A stretch of 64,000 nucleotides of DNA from assembly GCF_937921625.1 (NCBI RefSeq), contig NZ_CAKZTI010000057.1, positions 1-64,000 of the forward strand, given 5' to 3'. A model generated the notes under the pieces. The model ran no database searches and was not told the origin of the DNA. It saw only the letters and a program-made list of their open reading frames with translations. The translations under genes and the position numbers were made by a program. Origin of the DNA: an uncultured Campylobacter sp. (GTDB lineage: Bacteria; Campylobacterota; Campylobacteria; Campylobacterales; Campylobacteraceae). Of the stretch, positions 36,066 through 45,295 are shown piece after piece (position 1 is the stretch's first letter; every line of letters begins with the position of its first letter).

Positions 36066-37274
36066 TTAAAATTTAACGTGCTTCATCTTAGCTTCACGCA
36101 CAGGCAGGCTTAGCAGAGCTGCAATAGCCGCTAACGTCATATCCAAATACCACATATAATCATACGCGCCGTATGCCCGCACTGCAAGACCTCCGATATA
36201 TGCGCCAAAAAATCCGCCGATTTGATGCGAAAGCATCGTAAATCCAAATAGGCTTGCTAAATATCGCGTCCCTAACAGCTTACCTACGGCAGCCGCAGTA
36301 GGCGGTACGGTCGCTAGCCAGGTAAATCCTAATCCCACGCTGAAGATATAAAACGTAAGGCTATCTTTGGGCGAGAGCACATAAGCACCAATAAGAGCGA
36401 TACGCAGGGCATATATGCAAAATAAAATGACTTTACATCGCACTTTGGAAACACACCAGCCTACGAATAAGCTGCCTACGATGTTAGCGATACCAATCAG
36501 TGCGAGCGAAAAGGACGCTACCTGCGCGCCATGCCCGCTTAATGCTACTTCGCTAGGCAGGTGCGTCACTAAAAATGCTACGTGAAAACCGCACGTAGCA
36601 AAGCTTAAATTTATCAAAATATAGCTTTTATCGCGCAGTGCCAAACGCAGAACTTCGCCTAAGCTGCGCTTATCTTCTTCATGCAGGCTGGTTTGCTCGC
36701 CAAATAAAATTTTACCGCCTGCTAAAAGTCTCGCAAGCGGCAGAATTAGCAGACTTAGCCCTGCGAGCGTAAAAAATGCGCCGCCGTATCCCAAAGCAGG
36801 CGTTGCGATACAAAACCCAATCATCGGCGCAAATAAAAACTGCCCGAACGAGCCGCCTGCATTTAGCACTCCGCTAGCAACCGAGCGGATAGAAAATGGC
36901 AGGCGCTTTGCCATTAGGCTCATTAGAATCGGAAAACTACCCGCGCCAAGCCCCAGTGCAAGCCCAAAACCCATCGTTAATACAAGCGCGCTTTCACTAC
37001 TAAATAACGGCACAAGAGTGCAACTAATCGCCAAAAGCACGCTGCCCCAAAACAGCACGACGTAGGCACCGAGCTTGTCTGCAAGTATCCCACTAAGAGG
37101 TTGCGAAAAGCCCCATACCAGCTGCGTAGTTGCCATCGCAAAGCTTACTTGCGCGATGGATAGGGAATTTGCTTGCATTATAGGTTGCACGAAAAGACCT
37201 AATGACATACGAATGCCCATCGTAATCATCAAAATCGCCGCGGCGCATAGGATCATTACCCAAACTGATTTCAT
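36066..37274 (-). CDS. MFS transporter
   Basis: 402 residues with about 12 hydrophobic helices; MGIRMSLGLFVQPI near 19-32 and GILADKLGAYVV near 61-72 form the usual first-loop motif. It resembles the oxalate/formate-antiporter-like (YcxA/YbfB) branch of MFS, exporting or exchanging a small solute, but this is a guess. The extended -10 TGCTATAAT at 37298-37306 (minus strand) gives it a promoter with a very short leader; AAAAGGA precedes the ATG. Confidence 0.85.
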   Translation of the reverse strand: MKSVWVMILCAAAILMITMGIRMSLGLFVQPIMQANSLSIAQVSFAMATTQLVWGFSQPLSGILADKLGAYVVLFWGSVLLAISCTLVPLFSSESALVLTMGFGLALGLGAGSFPILMSLMAKRLPFSIRSVASGVLNAGGSFGQFLFAPMIGFCIATPALGYGGAFFTLAGLSLLILPLARLLAGGKILFGEQTSLHEEDKRSLGEVLRLALRDKSYILINLSFATCGFHVAFLVTHLPSEVALSGHGAQVASFSLALIGIANIVGSLFVGWCVSKVRCKVILFCIYALRIALIGAYVLSPKDSLTFYIFSVGLGFTWLATVPPTAAAVGKLLGTRYLASLFGFTMLSHQIGGFFGAYIGGLAVRAYGAYDYMWYLDMTLAAIAALLSLPVREAKMKHVKF

Positions 37275-37297
37275 ATATATTCCTTTTAAAAAATAGA

Positions 37298-37306
37298 ATT
37301 ATAGCA
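37298..37306 (-). promoter_or_regulatory. Extended -10 for the MFS gene
   Basis: TGCTATAAT on the minus strand, 24 bases before the MFS start codon. The TG dinucleotide makes it a strong Campylobacter-style promoter. Confidence 0.6.
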
Positions 37307-37436
37307 TAAAAATCACGAGTATATCGAGATTTTATAGATATATTTAATTAATGTATTTTAGTATATTATTTATGTAAGAGGAATTTACCGAGCTTTAATG
37401 GGCTTTGCATTAAAATTCCATTTTCAAGGAGAAGCG

Positions 37437-37808
37437 ATGATTTACGAAGACGAGATGATTTACGTGGAGCGCGAGGAGCACGAAGTGCCGTGGGTAAAGG
37501 TCTTTACGAAGGCGAAATTTAAGGAACTTAGCGACTGCGACGAGGCGACGCTGGCGCATCTGTGGCGCGCTGTGCTTCAGTGCGAAAAGAGCCTGCGGGA
37601 GTTTTACGCGCCCGATAAGATCAACATCGCAAGCTTCGCCAACTACGTGCCGCGCGTGCATTTTCACGTCCAGGCGCGCTTCAAAAATGACAGCTTTTTC
37701 CCTGAGTCCGTCTGGGGAAAAAAGATGCGAAACGGCAAACTCGATCTGCCGGAATTTAGCGAATTTGCAGAAATTTTAGCGGCAAATTTAAAAATGGAAT
37801 TTAGATGA
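37437..37808 (+). CDS. HIT-family protein with HxHxQ motif
   Basis: 123 residues from the ATG at 37437, preceded by AAGGAG; the open frame extends 13 codons upstream without a start signal. The fold motif is RVHFHVQARF with His75-x-His77-x-Gln79. Classic HIT hydrolases have His at the third position, whereas GalT-type transferases have Gln, so the chemistry may be nucleotidyl transfer or hydrolysis of a nucleotide conjugate. The N-terminal half (YEDEMIYVEREEHEVPWVKVF) matches HIT strands. It overlaps the sensor-like gene by 4 bases. Confidence 0.82.
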   Translation: MIYEDEMIYVEREEHEVPWVKVFTKAKFKELSDCDEATLAHLWRAVLQCEKSLREFYAPDKINIASFANYVPRVHFHVQARFKNDSFFPESVWGKKMRNGKLDLPEFSEFAEILAANLKMEFR

Positions 37809-38623
37809 TAGGCGCGCGCTCCAAAAAATACCTAAGCCTTTTCGCGCTTGCTTGCTGCGTCGCCACCTTTGCGTTTTACCTGCGCTTTAAAAGCGAGGAA
37901 AACGAGATAAAAATCAAGCAGCAGTTCGATTTTAGCGCGAGTCTTTTTGAAAAGATCGTCGATGAAGAGAAGCTAAACGCCTTTGCGATCTCGCTGATTT
38001 TATCGCAGAACAGCGACGTGGTGCGCTGCTTTGAGAGCGGCAAACACGGCGAGTGTATGGATGTGACGAAAAAATACAAAGACATTTTGAGTGCGGTGCC
38101 CTTCTATACGGGCGTGAAGATACATTTTCATACGCAAAATACCAGAAGCCTGGCCAGAAGCTGGAGCGACGAATTTTACAACGACGATCTGAGCTCCTTT
38201 CGCCATTCGCTTTTGCAGATCCGCCAGAGCCTGCTTCCTAAAGCGCTTGTGGAGATGGGGCGATGCGGGGTTTTTATGCGCGGAATTTCGCCTGTTTTTA
38301 GCGACGGTAAATTTATCGGAAGCGCCGAGATAATGCTCGATTTCGAGCATGTCATCGCGCAGATCAACCGCATGGGAAACGATATTTTTATCCTCGTAGA
38401 TAAGAGGTTCGAGACCGACTGCTTTTACGATAAAATAGGCGTTATCAAGGACTTTATCGTCGTAAATAGCGCGCCGGATTACGACGTTTTGTCGATTTTG
38501 GCGACGCTTGATTTTGGGGCGCAGAGCTTTATCAAAAAGGACGGCCACTATTTTTACGTGAGGGCGTTTTCGGACGAAAACGGCACGAAGCTGGGCTATA
38601 TAATTCTGCACCGCGAAGGCTAG
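37805..38623 (+). CDS. Stand-alone Cache-type sensor-like membrane protein
   Basis: 272 residues. One N-terminal hydrophobic helix (10-26), then an extracytoplasmic domain with the double-Cache look found in chemoreceptors and kinases: long helix with FEKIVDEEKLNAFAISLIL, IHFHTQNTRSLARSW near 105, GRCGVFMRGISPVFSDGKFIGSAEIMLDF in the centre. The protein ends at LGYIILHREG without a second membrane helix, HAMP, kinase or receptor domain. It may be a periplasmic ligand-binding partner or the remnant of a receptor. ATGA overlap with the HIT gene. Confidence 0.72.
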   Translation: MIGARSKKYLSLFALACCVATFAFYLRFKSEENEIKIKQQFDFSASLFEKIVDEEKLNAFAISLILSQNSDVVRCFESGKHGECMDVTKKYKDILSAVPFYTGVKIHFHTQNTRSLARSWSDEFYNDDLSSFRHSLLQIRQSLLPKALVEMGRCGVFMRGISPVFSDGKFIGSAEIMLDFEHVIAQINRMGNDIFILVDKRFETDCFYDKIGVIKDFIVVNSAPDYDVLSILATLDFGAQSFIKKDGHYFYVRAFSDENGTKLGYIILHREG

Positions 38624-38748
38624 CGGCGGGATTTAAATTTAGGCGCCTGTCGCTTGCCTGCTTTATCGCAGTAGCGCAGCGTTTTAAATTTAATCGCAAG
38701 ATCGCGGAAATTTGCGCTGAAATTTTAAATTTTAAAAGGAGCGTCGGT

Positions 38749-39510
38749 ATGAAATTTTATAAATCCGTTAAATTTAAAGCGCTAGCAGGCGCGCTGCTTC
38801 TGTCGGCGCTACTTTGCGCCGTATTTATTCGCATAATTCCAGATTACTCCACCTCGCGAGGCTTCGCCGTAGTTTCCCTCCCCGATTACAACAAATACAA
38901 GCAAGGATATTGCCTAAAAGAGGATAGGATTTTACCCAAAGAGGAGCTGTATAAAAGAGCAATAGGGCAGTATTTGGATTATGAGTTAAAACTAGAACAA
39001 ATGATCAATGATTATAGGACCTATGCCTATGGCAGTTCCTGGCGCAGCAAATATGAACTTACGTATTATGAATTGGAAGGTATAAATTTATCGAATTGGT
39101 TTGAAATATTAAAAACGCATCATGATAATAATGAGACGTTTGAGGAAATTTTTATGAATAAATTAAAGGCTAAAAAAACCGACCCAAAGAAATATATAAA
39201 GATAAATTTAAATGATATGAGTGCCGGGTTTGATAGACCGATAATTATTCTAGACGGCGCTTACAAAGGACCAAATATTCATATATTGTTAGATAAGTTT
39301 GTTTTAATTTATAAAAATTATATACAACGCAATCATTCCGAATACCTATTTGATAGAATGAATTTTTCTGAAAAAATCAAAGAATATTATCAGGAAAGAA
39401 ACAGGGCGTCGTTTGATATAAAACAGGGTTTTGAGCTGGACAACTGCGGAAATCTAAATTATCCATTGAAAGAATATTATTTAGGTAGTAGAGAGGCAAA
39501 AGACGGCTGA
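38749..39510 (+). CDS. Membrane-anchored hypothetical protein, AT-rich
   Basis: 253 residues. A basic N-terminus (MKFYKSVKFKALAG) and one hydrophobic helix (12-29), then a soluble periplasmic part rich in Tyr, Lys and Asn with no domain I recognise: PDYNKYKQGYCLKEDRILPK, NWFEILKTHHDNNETF, YNCGN-like C-terminus. It contains one DNNET sequon for PglB. AAAAGGAG precedes the ATG. Its AT-rich coding sequence after the first 150 bases contrasts with both neighbours, suggesting transfer or weak selection. Confidence 0.65.
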   Translation: MKFYKSVKFKALAGALLLSALLCAVFIRIIPDYSTSRGFAVVSLPDYNKYKQGYCLKEDRILPKEELYKRAIGQYLDYELKLEQMINDYRTYAYGSSWRSKYELTYYELEGINLSNWFEILKTHHDNNETFEEIFMNKLKAKKTDPKKYIKINLNDMSAGFDRPIIILDGAYKGPNIHILLDKFVLIYKNYIQRNHSEYLFDRMNFSEKIKEYYQERNRASFDIKQGFELDNCGNLNYPLKEYYLGSREAKDG

Positions 39511-39600
39511 AAAGCCGCGCTAAAACAAAATTTAAAAAGCCCTAGCCGCGAAATTTCACTTCTAAATTTTAAAATTTGCGCCCAAATTTAACGCACCGTT

Positions 39601-40719
39601 TTAGTCCAAAAGCTTCTGCTTAAACAGCGGGATTTTGTAGCAAAAGGTGCTGCCCTCGCCAAGCTTCGAGCTGACGCTTTTTGCGATGCCGTAGCGCTTG
39701 CAAATTTTATCGATTATGTTTAGCCCGAGACCGAATCCGCCAAGAGCTGCGTTTTCGCGCGAGTATCTCTCCCAGATCGCGCTCGTATCCTTTATGCCGA
39801 TGCCGAAATCCTGCACGCTAAAGACCGCTATGCTCACCCTTTTTTCCAGCCCGATGATGATTTTGCCGCCAGGGCGAGAGTATTTTATGGCGTTGCTTAG
39901 AGTGTTGTCGATGAGGCGCATTAGCGAGGTTTCGTCCATAAAAACGCTCACATCTGGCGCTATTCGCGATTGCAAGCTTATGTTTTTGCTTTTTGCGACC
40001 AGATAGATGAAATTTATCCTAGCGCTCAAAAACTCGCTCATATCGATGCGGCGGCTTTTGAAGCTCATCTTGCCGCTTTTGATGAAGTATTCTACGTCCT
40101 CGTAAGTAATTACCATCTGCTTAAGCGCGGATTTTATTCGCGCCGTGTGTTTGTCGCGCAGCCCAAGCATCTCGGTGTTGATGAGCGCGACGCCCAGAGG
40201 GGTCTTTAGCTCGTGCATCGCGTCGTTGAAAAACGCCTTGATGAGGTTACTTTGCTGCGCGTAGAAATTTTTTATGATTTTGTAGTTAAACAGCGCGATG
40301 ATGAGCGCTACGAAAATCGTGATAAAGATCGTGGAGATCGCGATAAATTCTATCTTGGCATAGCTTATCTTTTTTGAGATGACGAAAAAATATAGCTTGC
40401 CCTCATGTAGAAAATGGCGCTTAAAAAACACTCGCCCGCCGAATTTCAGCGTGATAAATGCAAAATCCGGCGGCTGCACGCTTAGGTTTGATCTTAAAAT
40501 TTCGCCATTTGCATTTAGGATCGCGTAGTCGTAGATTAGCTCGTCTTTTAGATTCAGATCCGCGCCGGCTAGGGCTTCGCTGCTTTTTTGTATCAGCTCG
40601 GCGACGTCGGCGCTCTCCTCGATTTTGGAATTTAAATAGATGATATAAAGACTCTCGCTTATAAAGGCGCCGATGATGAAAATCGCGCTAAAAAGCGTAA
40701 ATTTAAACCCTTTAAGCAT
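39601..40719 (-). CDS. Sensor histidine kinase linked to the Psr-like operon
   Basis: 372 residues. Membrane helices at about 6-28 and 125-147 flank a short periplasmic sensor (30-120). The dimerisation/phosphoacceptor box is MHELKTPLGVALI with His169; NTLSNAIKYSRPGG (N box), DFGIGI (G1) and GGFGLGLNI (G2) follow. It would phosphorylate the OmpR-type regulator whose gene it overlaps by 8 bases. It is the last gene of a leftward run after psrA-psrB-psrC-like genes, so the signal may relate to sulfur or molybdenum respiration (inference). Confidence 0.93.
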   Translation of the reverse strand: MLKGFKFTLFSAIFIIGAFISESLYIIYLNSKIEESADVAELIQKSSEALAGADLNLKDELIYDYAILNANGEILRSNLSVQPPDFAFITLKFGGRVFFKRHFLHEGKLYFFVISKKISYAKIEFIAISTIFITIFVALIIALFNYKIIKNFYAQQSNLIKAFFNDAMHELKTPLGVALINTEMLGLRDKHTARIKSALKQMVITYEDVEYFIKSGKMSFKSRRIDMSEFLSARINFIYLVAKSKNISLQSRIAPDVSVFMDETSLMRLIDNTLSNAIKYSRPGGKIIIGLEKRVSIAVFSVQDFGIGIKDTSAIWERYSRENAALGGFGLGLNIIDKICKRYGIAKSVSSKLGEGSTFCYKIPLFKQKLLD

Positions 40720-41371
40720 TTATCTTATATCCGAGTCCGCGGCTGGAGAGGATGAAGTCGTTGCTCGTTTTGGAGCGGAGGTTGCTGATATGCACGCGCA
40801 CATCGACGCTGCCCGCTTCGCCGTCCCATACGTCGGCGATGAGTTCATCTACGCTAACGAACCTTTTGATATTGGCGAGTAGAAATTCTATGATTTTGAT
40901 CTCTTTGGCGCTTAGCGATATCTCTTCGTCCGCGCGCTTTAAAATTTTTAAATTTGCGAAGTAGTGAAATTTATCCGCGATCTTGACGGCGCCCTTTTCG
41001 TCGCCGAAATACTTTCGCATCAGCTCGCTTACTCTAAATTTAAGCTCGGCTAGGTGGAAGGGCTTTTTTAGATATTCGTTGCAACCAAGCTCGTAGCACT
41101 GGCTTAAATCGTCGATGTCGCCGAGCGAGGTCATCATCATTACGGGAGTATTAAGACCGAGGTTTCGCGCATATTTCAGCACCTCTTCGCCCGAAACCTC
41201 CGGCACCTTAATGTCTAAAATCAGCAAGTGGTAAGCATTTGCGGCGATTTTATCGCAGGCTGCGTCGCCGCTTTCGCATTCGTCCACCTCGTAGCCGAGC
41301 TCCGTGAGATACTCGCTTACGCTGCTTCTGTATTCAAAATCGTCCTCTAAAAGTAAAATTTTCAAACCCAC
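40712..41371 (-). CDS. OmpR-family response regulator
   Basis: 219 residues. The receiver domain (1-115) has the acidic pocket E9-D10-D11, phosphoacceptor D53 in LILDIKVPEVSG, Thr in MMTSLGD and the usual Lys in LKKPF. The winged-helix DNA-binding domain (about 125-219) reads EISLSAKEIKIIEFLL and VDVRVHISNLRSK. It pairs with the adjoining kinase. It lies 21 bases after the psrC-like gene, separated by a small GC-rich hairpin, and probably controls its own operon. Confidence 0.94.
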   Translation of the reverse strand: MGLKILLLEDDFEYRSSVSEYLTELGYEVDECESGDAACDKIAANAYHLLILDIKVPEVSGEEVLKYARNLGLNTPVMMMTSLGDIDDLSQCYELGCNEYLKKPFHLAELKFRVSELMRKYFGDEKGAVKIADKFHYFANLKILKRADEEISLSAKEIKIIEFLLANIKRFVSVDELIADVWDGEAGSVDVRVHISNLRSKTSNDFILSSRGLGYKINA

Positions 41372-41381
41372 TCCCTAAATC

Positions 41382-41401
41382 GGGAGCGAGACTACGCTCC
41401 C
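41382..41401 (-). terminator. Hairpin between psrC-like gene and response regulator
   Basis: GGGAGCG (41382-41388) and CGCTCCC (41395-41401) form a 7-bp GC-rich stem with a 6-base loop that overlaps the psrC-like stop codon. No T-run follows in the minus-strand direction, so it may attenuate, or protect mRNA 3' ends by processing, rather than terminate fully. Confidence 0.4.
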
Positions 41402-42375
41402 GTGCAAATTTGCCCCGCATATACAACGAAGTAGCGAAGCAGAATGACGCCGCAAAGCACGACGAAAGAATTTAAAACTATAAACGCAGGCTTGTAGGCG
41501 TGGTTTTTCAACGCCGTAAAGGCGATGATGATCGGAGCGATGAGCCCCGTGCCTAAAACACCGATCCAGAAAATTTTGCCGTAAACCTCGTGCGTCAAAG
41601 CCTGCTGTGCCGCGAGCGCGCTAGTGCCGCCCTCAAAATACATCCCGACAAATAGAATGAACAAAAGCGGAATCTCAAAGAGTATCGCGCGCAGATCAAG
41701 CACCAAAAGGTATTTTATGCTATCTTTGTTTAACGAGCCTTTAAAAAACAGAAGTCCAACTAAAATGCTCGCCGCGATGCCGCTGGAAAAGCCCGATAGC
41801 AAAAATAAAATCGGCAGCACCGGAGTATTCCAAAGCGGAATTTTCATCACCGCGCTTAGCAAAAAGCCAGTATATGCGCCCACGCAAAGAGCAAGGATAA
41901 ATAAAGCCCGCTCGAAGAGTTTGGAAGCTTTGGCGAATGAGCTTAGTAAATTTACGATAGAGCGCAGGAATGCAAATAGCTTAAATTTGCAAATTTCTTT
42001 GCAAATTTCTTCGCCGAACACACACAGCGCAAATACAAAGCTGAGCGGCACGTAGATTAAAAGAGCCGCCACGCCGAGGCTCATTACAGAGCCGAAGTTA
42101 AATTTGATCAGCAAAAGATAGAAGGTAAGAGGCTTGCCCAGATCAAAGATCAAAAGCAAAAGCCCCGCGCAGATCGTAAGCGGTGCCGTGATCGCGCCCG
42201 CTCTAATCATCGCGTCCCAGATAGAATTTTGCTCGCTTTCGTGGCGGTTCCATTTGACTAAAAGCGCTACCATCGTCGCTCCCGCGCTAAGACCCGCCAA
42301 AAATAGATAGATCGCAATCGGCCAAGGCCAGTAAATTTCAGAATATTGGCTCATATCGCCCCACATATTATTCAT
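41392..42375 (-). CDS. NrfD/PsrC-type quinol-interacting membrane subunit
   Basis: 327 residues with eight or nine hydrophobic helices; YWPWPIAIYLFLAGLSAGATM near the start and RHESEQNSIWDAMIRAG are the NrfD/PsrC pattern. This subunit anchors the complex and exchanges electrons and protons with the quinone pool. It starts 8 bases inside the psrB-like gene. The third gene of the reductase operon. Confidence 0.92.
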   Translation of the reverse strand: MNNMWGDMSQYSEIYWPWPIAIYLFLAGLSAGATMVALLVKWNRHESEQNSIWDAMIRAGAITAPLTICAGLLLLIFDLGKPLTFYLLLIKFNFGSVMSLGVAALLIYVPLSFVFALCVFGEEICKEICKFKLFAFLRSIVNLLSSFAKASKLFERALFILALCVGAYTGFLLSAVMKIPLWNTPVLPILFLLSGFSSGIAASILVGLLFFKGSLNKDSIKYLLVLDLRAILFEIPLLFILFVGMYFEGGTSALAAQQALTHEVYGKIFWIGVLGTGLIAPIIIAFTALKNHAYKPAFIVLNSFVVLCGVILLRYFVVYAGQICTGA

Positions 42376-42934
42376 AGCGTCCTCCTTTTTTGTTTTTGAT
42401 ATTCGCTAGGCGCGGTTTGGTGTTTAGATACGCTTTCGGATATTCTACGCTCGTTTTGGCTAGCAGCTTGTTTACCCCTGAGCCTGCGTCGTTTACGTCT
42501 CCAAAAACCAAAGCGTCGGTCGGACACACGCTTACGCAGGCAGGCTGCAAACCTTTGCTTGTGCGGTTCGTATAGCAAAAGGTGCATTTGCCGATAGCGT
42601 GAGTGATAGGATCGACAAATCTAGCGTCGTAAGGACAGGCCAGGATGCAGTATTTGCAGCTGACGCAAAGCCTCTCGTCTATGAGCGTTACGCCGTCTTT
42701 GGTTTTAAAGCTCGCTCCCGTAGGGCAGACGTCCACGCAGGGGCTATCCTCGCACATAACGCAGCTGGCGCGCGAATAATCGAGCTTTAAATTTGGAAAA
42801 ACGCCGCTTGTTTTGCCGTGCACTTGCAGCCTATAAACGCCGCTCGGTACGCCGTTTTCGTTTCTGCACGCAACCGAACAGGCTTGGCAACCTATACATA
42901 AATTTTCGTCGTGAATCATTATGAGTTTTTTCAT
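42368..42934 (-). CDS. Four-cluster ferredoxin subunit (PsrB-like)
   Basis: 188 residues from the ATG at 42934, with GAAAGGGGCGG upstream; the ATG 15 bases earlier overlaps this site. Sixteen cysteines make four 4Fe-4S clusters: C13/16/19/23, C58/61/66/70, C90/93/96/100 and C117/120/133/137. This is the electron-transfer subunit of the DmsB/PsrB/NrfC type linking the membrane subunit to the molybdenum protein. No Tat signal, as usual because it is exported with its catalytic partner. Confidence 0.93.
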   Translation of the reverse strand: MKKLIMIHDENLCIGCQACSVACRNENGVPSGVYRLQVHGKTSGVFPNLKLDYSRASCVMCEDSPCVDVCPTGASFKTKDGVTLIDERLCVSCKYCILACPYDARFVDPITHAIGKCTFCYTNRTSKGLQPACVSVCPTDALVFGDVNDAGSGVNKLLAKTSVEYPKAYLNTKPRLANIKNKKGGRYE

Positions 42935-42945
42935 AACCGCCCCTT

Positions 42946-45210
42946 TCAAATTTTAACTATATCGACGCCGACGTTGGTTACCATCGTGCTTACCACAGGA
43001 CCCGCAGCGGGATCGAGAAGGACGCTTTGGTTGGTGCCTATGCCGTTCGTGCGCTTTAACCCCGGGCTTACGTGCCCAAAGCCGTGGTATAAAAATAGGC
43101 AATCGTCCCTGATGCCTTGCGTGACGAAAATTTTAGCCTTTTGCTCGCCGAATTTATTTTTGAGCTTCACGATATCGCCCGTCTTTAGTCCCTCCGCTTT
43201 TGCAGAAGCAGGGCTGATCCAAACCGGCGATTCGCTCATCATATCGTTTAAAATTTTGACATTTTGAGTGTGGCCGTTGGTGTGAAGCGCGGTCTTACCG
43301 GTCATCAGGCAGTATTTGTGCCCGCCGAATACATCCATTCCCTCTGTGTTTAAGCAGCCGTATCCCGCGAAAAGCTCCTCCACTTTCGGCGCGAAAAGCT
43401 CGATCTTGCCGCTCGGGGTTTTAAATTTCATCTGAGAGCTCATTTCGCCGTTTTCGTCCACGAACTCCGCCGCGGCAGGATATTTATCGATAAATTTAGC
43501 CACGAGCTTCGGCTCTCGGTAGTATAGCTTCGGCACCTTGTAGCTTACGTAGCCGTTTTTGATTAAATTTGCGATTAGCTCGGCATTGCCTTTGGCTTGC
43601 TGCATGCGGTATTCGTCGATGTTGTTCCAGGTGTAGTCCTTATCGATCTTCATCACCCTCGCAAGCTCTCTAAAAATTTCATAGCCGCACTTCGTATCGC
43701 CCACCGGCTCGACGGCTTTGTTTCGCATCACAAATCCGGGCGCGGTGCCGCCTTTGTTTTGAATCGACTCGTCGCGCTCCAAATAGGTGGATTCGGGCAA
43801 GATCACGTCGGCTAAGCACGCGAAGTCGCTCATATACACGTCGATTGCAAGCACGAAGTCTAGCTTTTTGATCGCCTCTACGCTCTTATCCACGCCCGCA
43901 ACGTTGATGAGGTGGTTAAAGCGCGTGCTGACCCAGCCTTTTACAGGATACGGTTTTTCGCTTAAAATCGTAGGTGCGATCTGCATCAAAACGCCGTGTT
44001 TACGCGGCACGAAGAAATTTTCGCTGCCTTCTTCGCCGCAGCCGTCGATGCGCGCGGTCTTTGGAATTTTAAAGCCTTTATCCGGGTTCGAGATGGTAGG
44101 GAATAGATCCTCTTTACAAAGCGTGTTGAAGGTTTTGGAATCTTTAGAGAAGTAAATTCCGCCCTTTTTTTCGACGTTTCCCATCAGCGCGTTTGCGATC
44201 GCGATGGCGCGCGTGCGGATATATTCAGCCTTAGCGGTCGTGGTTTTATGACCCCAATCGATTACGACTGCGGGAGCCGCGGCATAAATTTCATTTGCAA
44301 TGCGCTCTACCTTGTCCGCTTTGATCCCCGTGATGGCCTCTTGCCAAAGCGGCGTCGTATCCTTTACGGATTGCCTTAGCTCCTCTAGCCCTACGGCGTA
44401 TTGTTCGATAAATTTTTTGTCGTATTTGTTATCGCGTAGCCAGACGTGGATTAGCGCCATCAAAAACGCCGCGTCGGTTCCCGGTTTTATCGGCAGCCAC
44501 TCGTCAGCTTTGGAAGCTACGACGCTAAAGCGCGGATCGAGCACCAAAAGCTTTACGTCCTCTCTACTCGCGGCTTTTGCGAGCTTTTTGGTTTTTGAGA
44601 TGTCGATGCCCTCAAAAAGATTGTGGCCGAAATTTACGATATATTTTGCGTCGCCGTAGTCTCTTTGCATATTAGCGCCGAAGGTGTGCGGCACGGCGAT
44701 ATTGTAGGTGATCGGACAACAGGACCAGTGCGAGTAGATGTTCGGGCTGCCGTAGGCACAGGCGAAATTCATCATCTGAGTGTGGTGCTCGCCCGTTTTG
44801 GATGTAAAAACCACGCTCTGCGGGCCATATTTTTGCGAAATCTCGTCTAGCCTCTGCGCGCAAATTTTAAGCGCTTCGTCCCAGCTCGCCTCTCTAAATT
44901 TGCCCTCGCCGCGCTCGCCTACGCGAATGAGCGGCTTAATGAGCCTTTGATCGTCGTAGAGCTGATTGATGCCCGCTCCGCCGCGAGCGCAGACGGAGGT
45001 TTTGTTTGAAAAGCGATGGTTGCCCTCGATGAGAGCGCCGCGACCGTTTTTTACGGTCACTTCGATAGGACAGCGCGAGGAGCACATCTCGCAGACGCTG
45101 GCGACTTTCTTTTCCGTCCCGCCTGTAACCGCGCTAGCGTTTAAATTTAGATTTAACGTCGCTAGCGTGCCGATCGTGGCGGTGCTTTTTAAGAAATTTC
45201 GTCTATTCAT
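42946..45210 (-). CDS. Molybdopterin oxidoreductase, polysulfide/thiosulfate reductase-like catalytic subunit
   Basis: 754 residues. Twin-arginine signal MNRRNFLKSTATIG at the start, so periplasmic. A 4Fe-4S cluster is bound by C40-x2-C43-x3-C47 and C74. HWSCCPITYN supplies the likely molybdenum ligand (C164 or C165); Cys as ligand fits the PsrA/PhsA/nitrate-like group. GHNLFEG, GGAPGF-like and the C-terminal molydopterin-binding NGIGTNQSVLLDP region fit bis-MGD enzymes. With PsrB- and PsrC-like partners it should reduce polysulfide, thiosulfate or tetrathionate; substrate not decidable from sequence alone. AAGGAG precedes the ATG. Confidence 0.9.
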   Translation of the reverse strand: MNRRNFLKSTATIGTLATLNLNLNASAVTGGTEKKVASVCEMCSSRCPIEVTVKNGRGALIEGNHRFSNKTSVCARGGAGINQLYDDQRLIKPLIRVGERGEGKFREASWDEALKICAQRLDEISQKYGPQSVVFTSKTGEHHTQMMNFACAYGSPNIYSHWSCCPITYNIAVPHTFGANMQRDYGDAKYIVNFGHNLFEGIDISKTKKLAKAASREDVKLLVLDPRFSVVASKADEWLPIKPGTDAAFLMALIHVWLRDNKYDKKFIEQYAVGLEELRQSVKDTTPLWQEAITGIKADKVERIANEIYAAAPAVVIDWGHKTTTAKAEYIRTRAIAIANALMGNVEKKGGIYFSKDSKTFNTLCKEDLFPTISNPDKGFKIPKTARIDGCGEEGSENFFVPRKHGVLMQIAPTILSEKPYPVKGWVSTRFNHLINVAGVDKSVEAIKKLDFVLAIDVYMSDFACLADVILPESTYLERDESIQNKGGTAPGFVMRNKAVEPVGDTKCGYEIFRELARVMKIDKDYTWNNIDEYRMQQAKGNAELIANLIKNGYVSYKVPKLYYREPKLVAKFIDKYPAAAEFVDENGEMSSQMKFKTPSGKIELFAPKVEELFAGYGCLNTEGMDVFGGHKYCLMTGKTALHTNGHTQNVKILNDMMSESPVWISPASAKAEGLKTGDIVKLKNKFGEQKAKIFVTQGIRDDCLFLYHGFGHVSPGLKRTNGIGTNQSVLLDPAAGPVVSTMVTNVGVDIVKI

Positions 45211-45295
45211 AAAAACTCCTTACCTTTGAATTTTGGCGGAAATTCTAAAATCCCATCGTAAAAATAAGGTTAATTTTGATAATGCAGCTTTTGGC

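Noticed and set aside
38000..38611. 203-codon antisense frame in the Cache-like gene
   Set aside because: Opposite a gene with a membrane helix and coupled start; no start signal on the minus strand.
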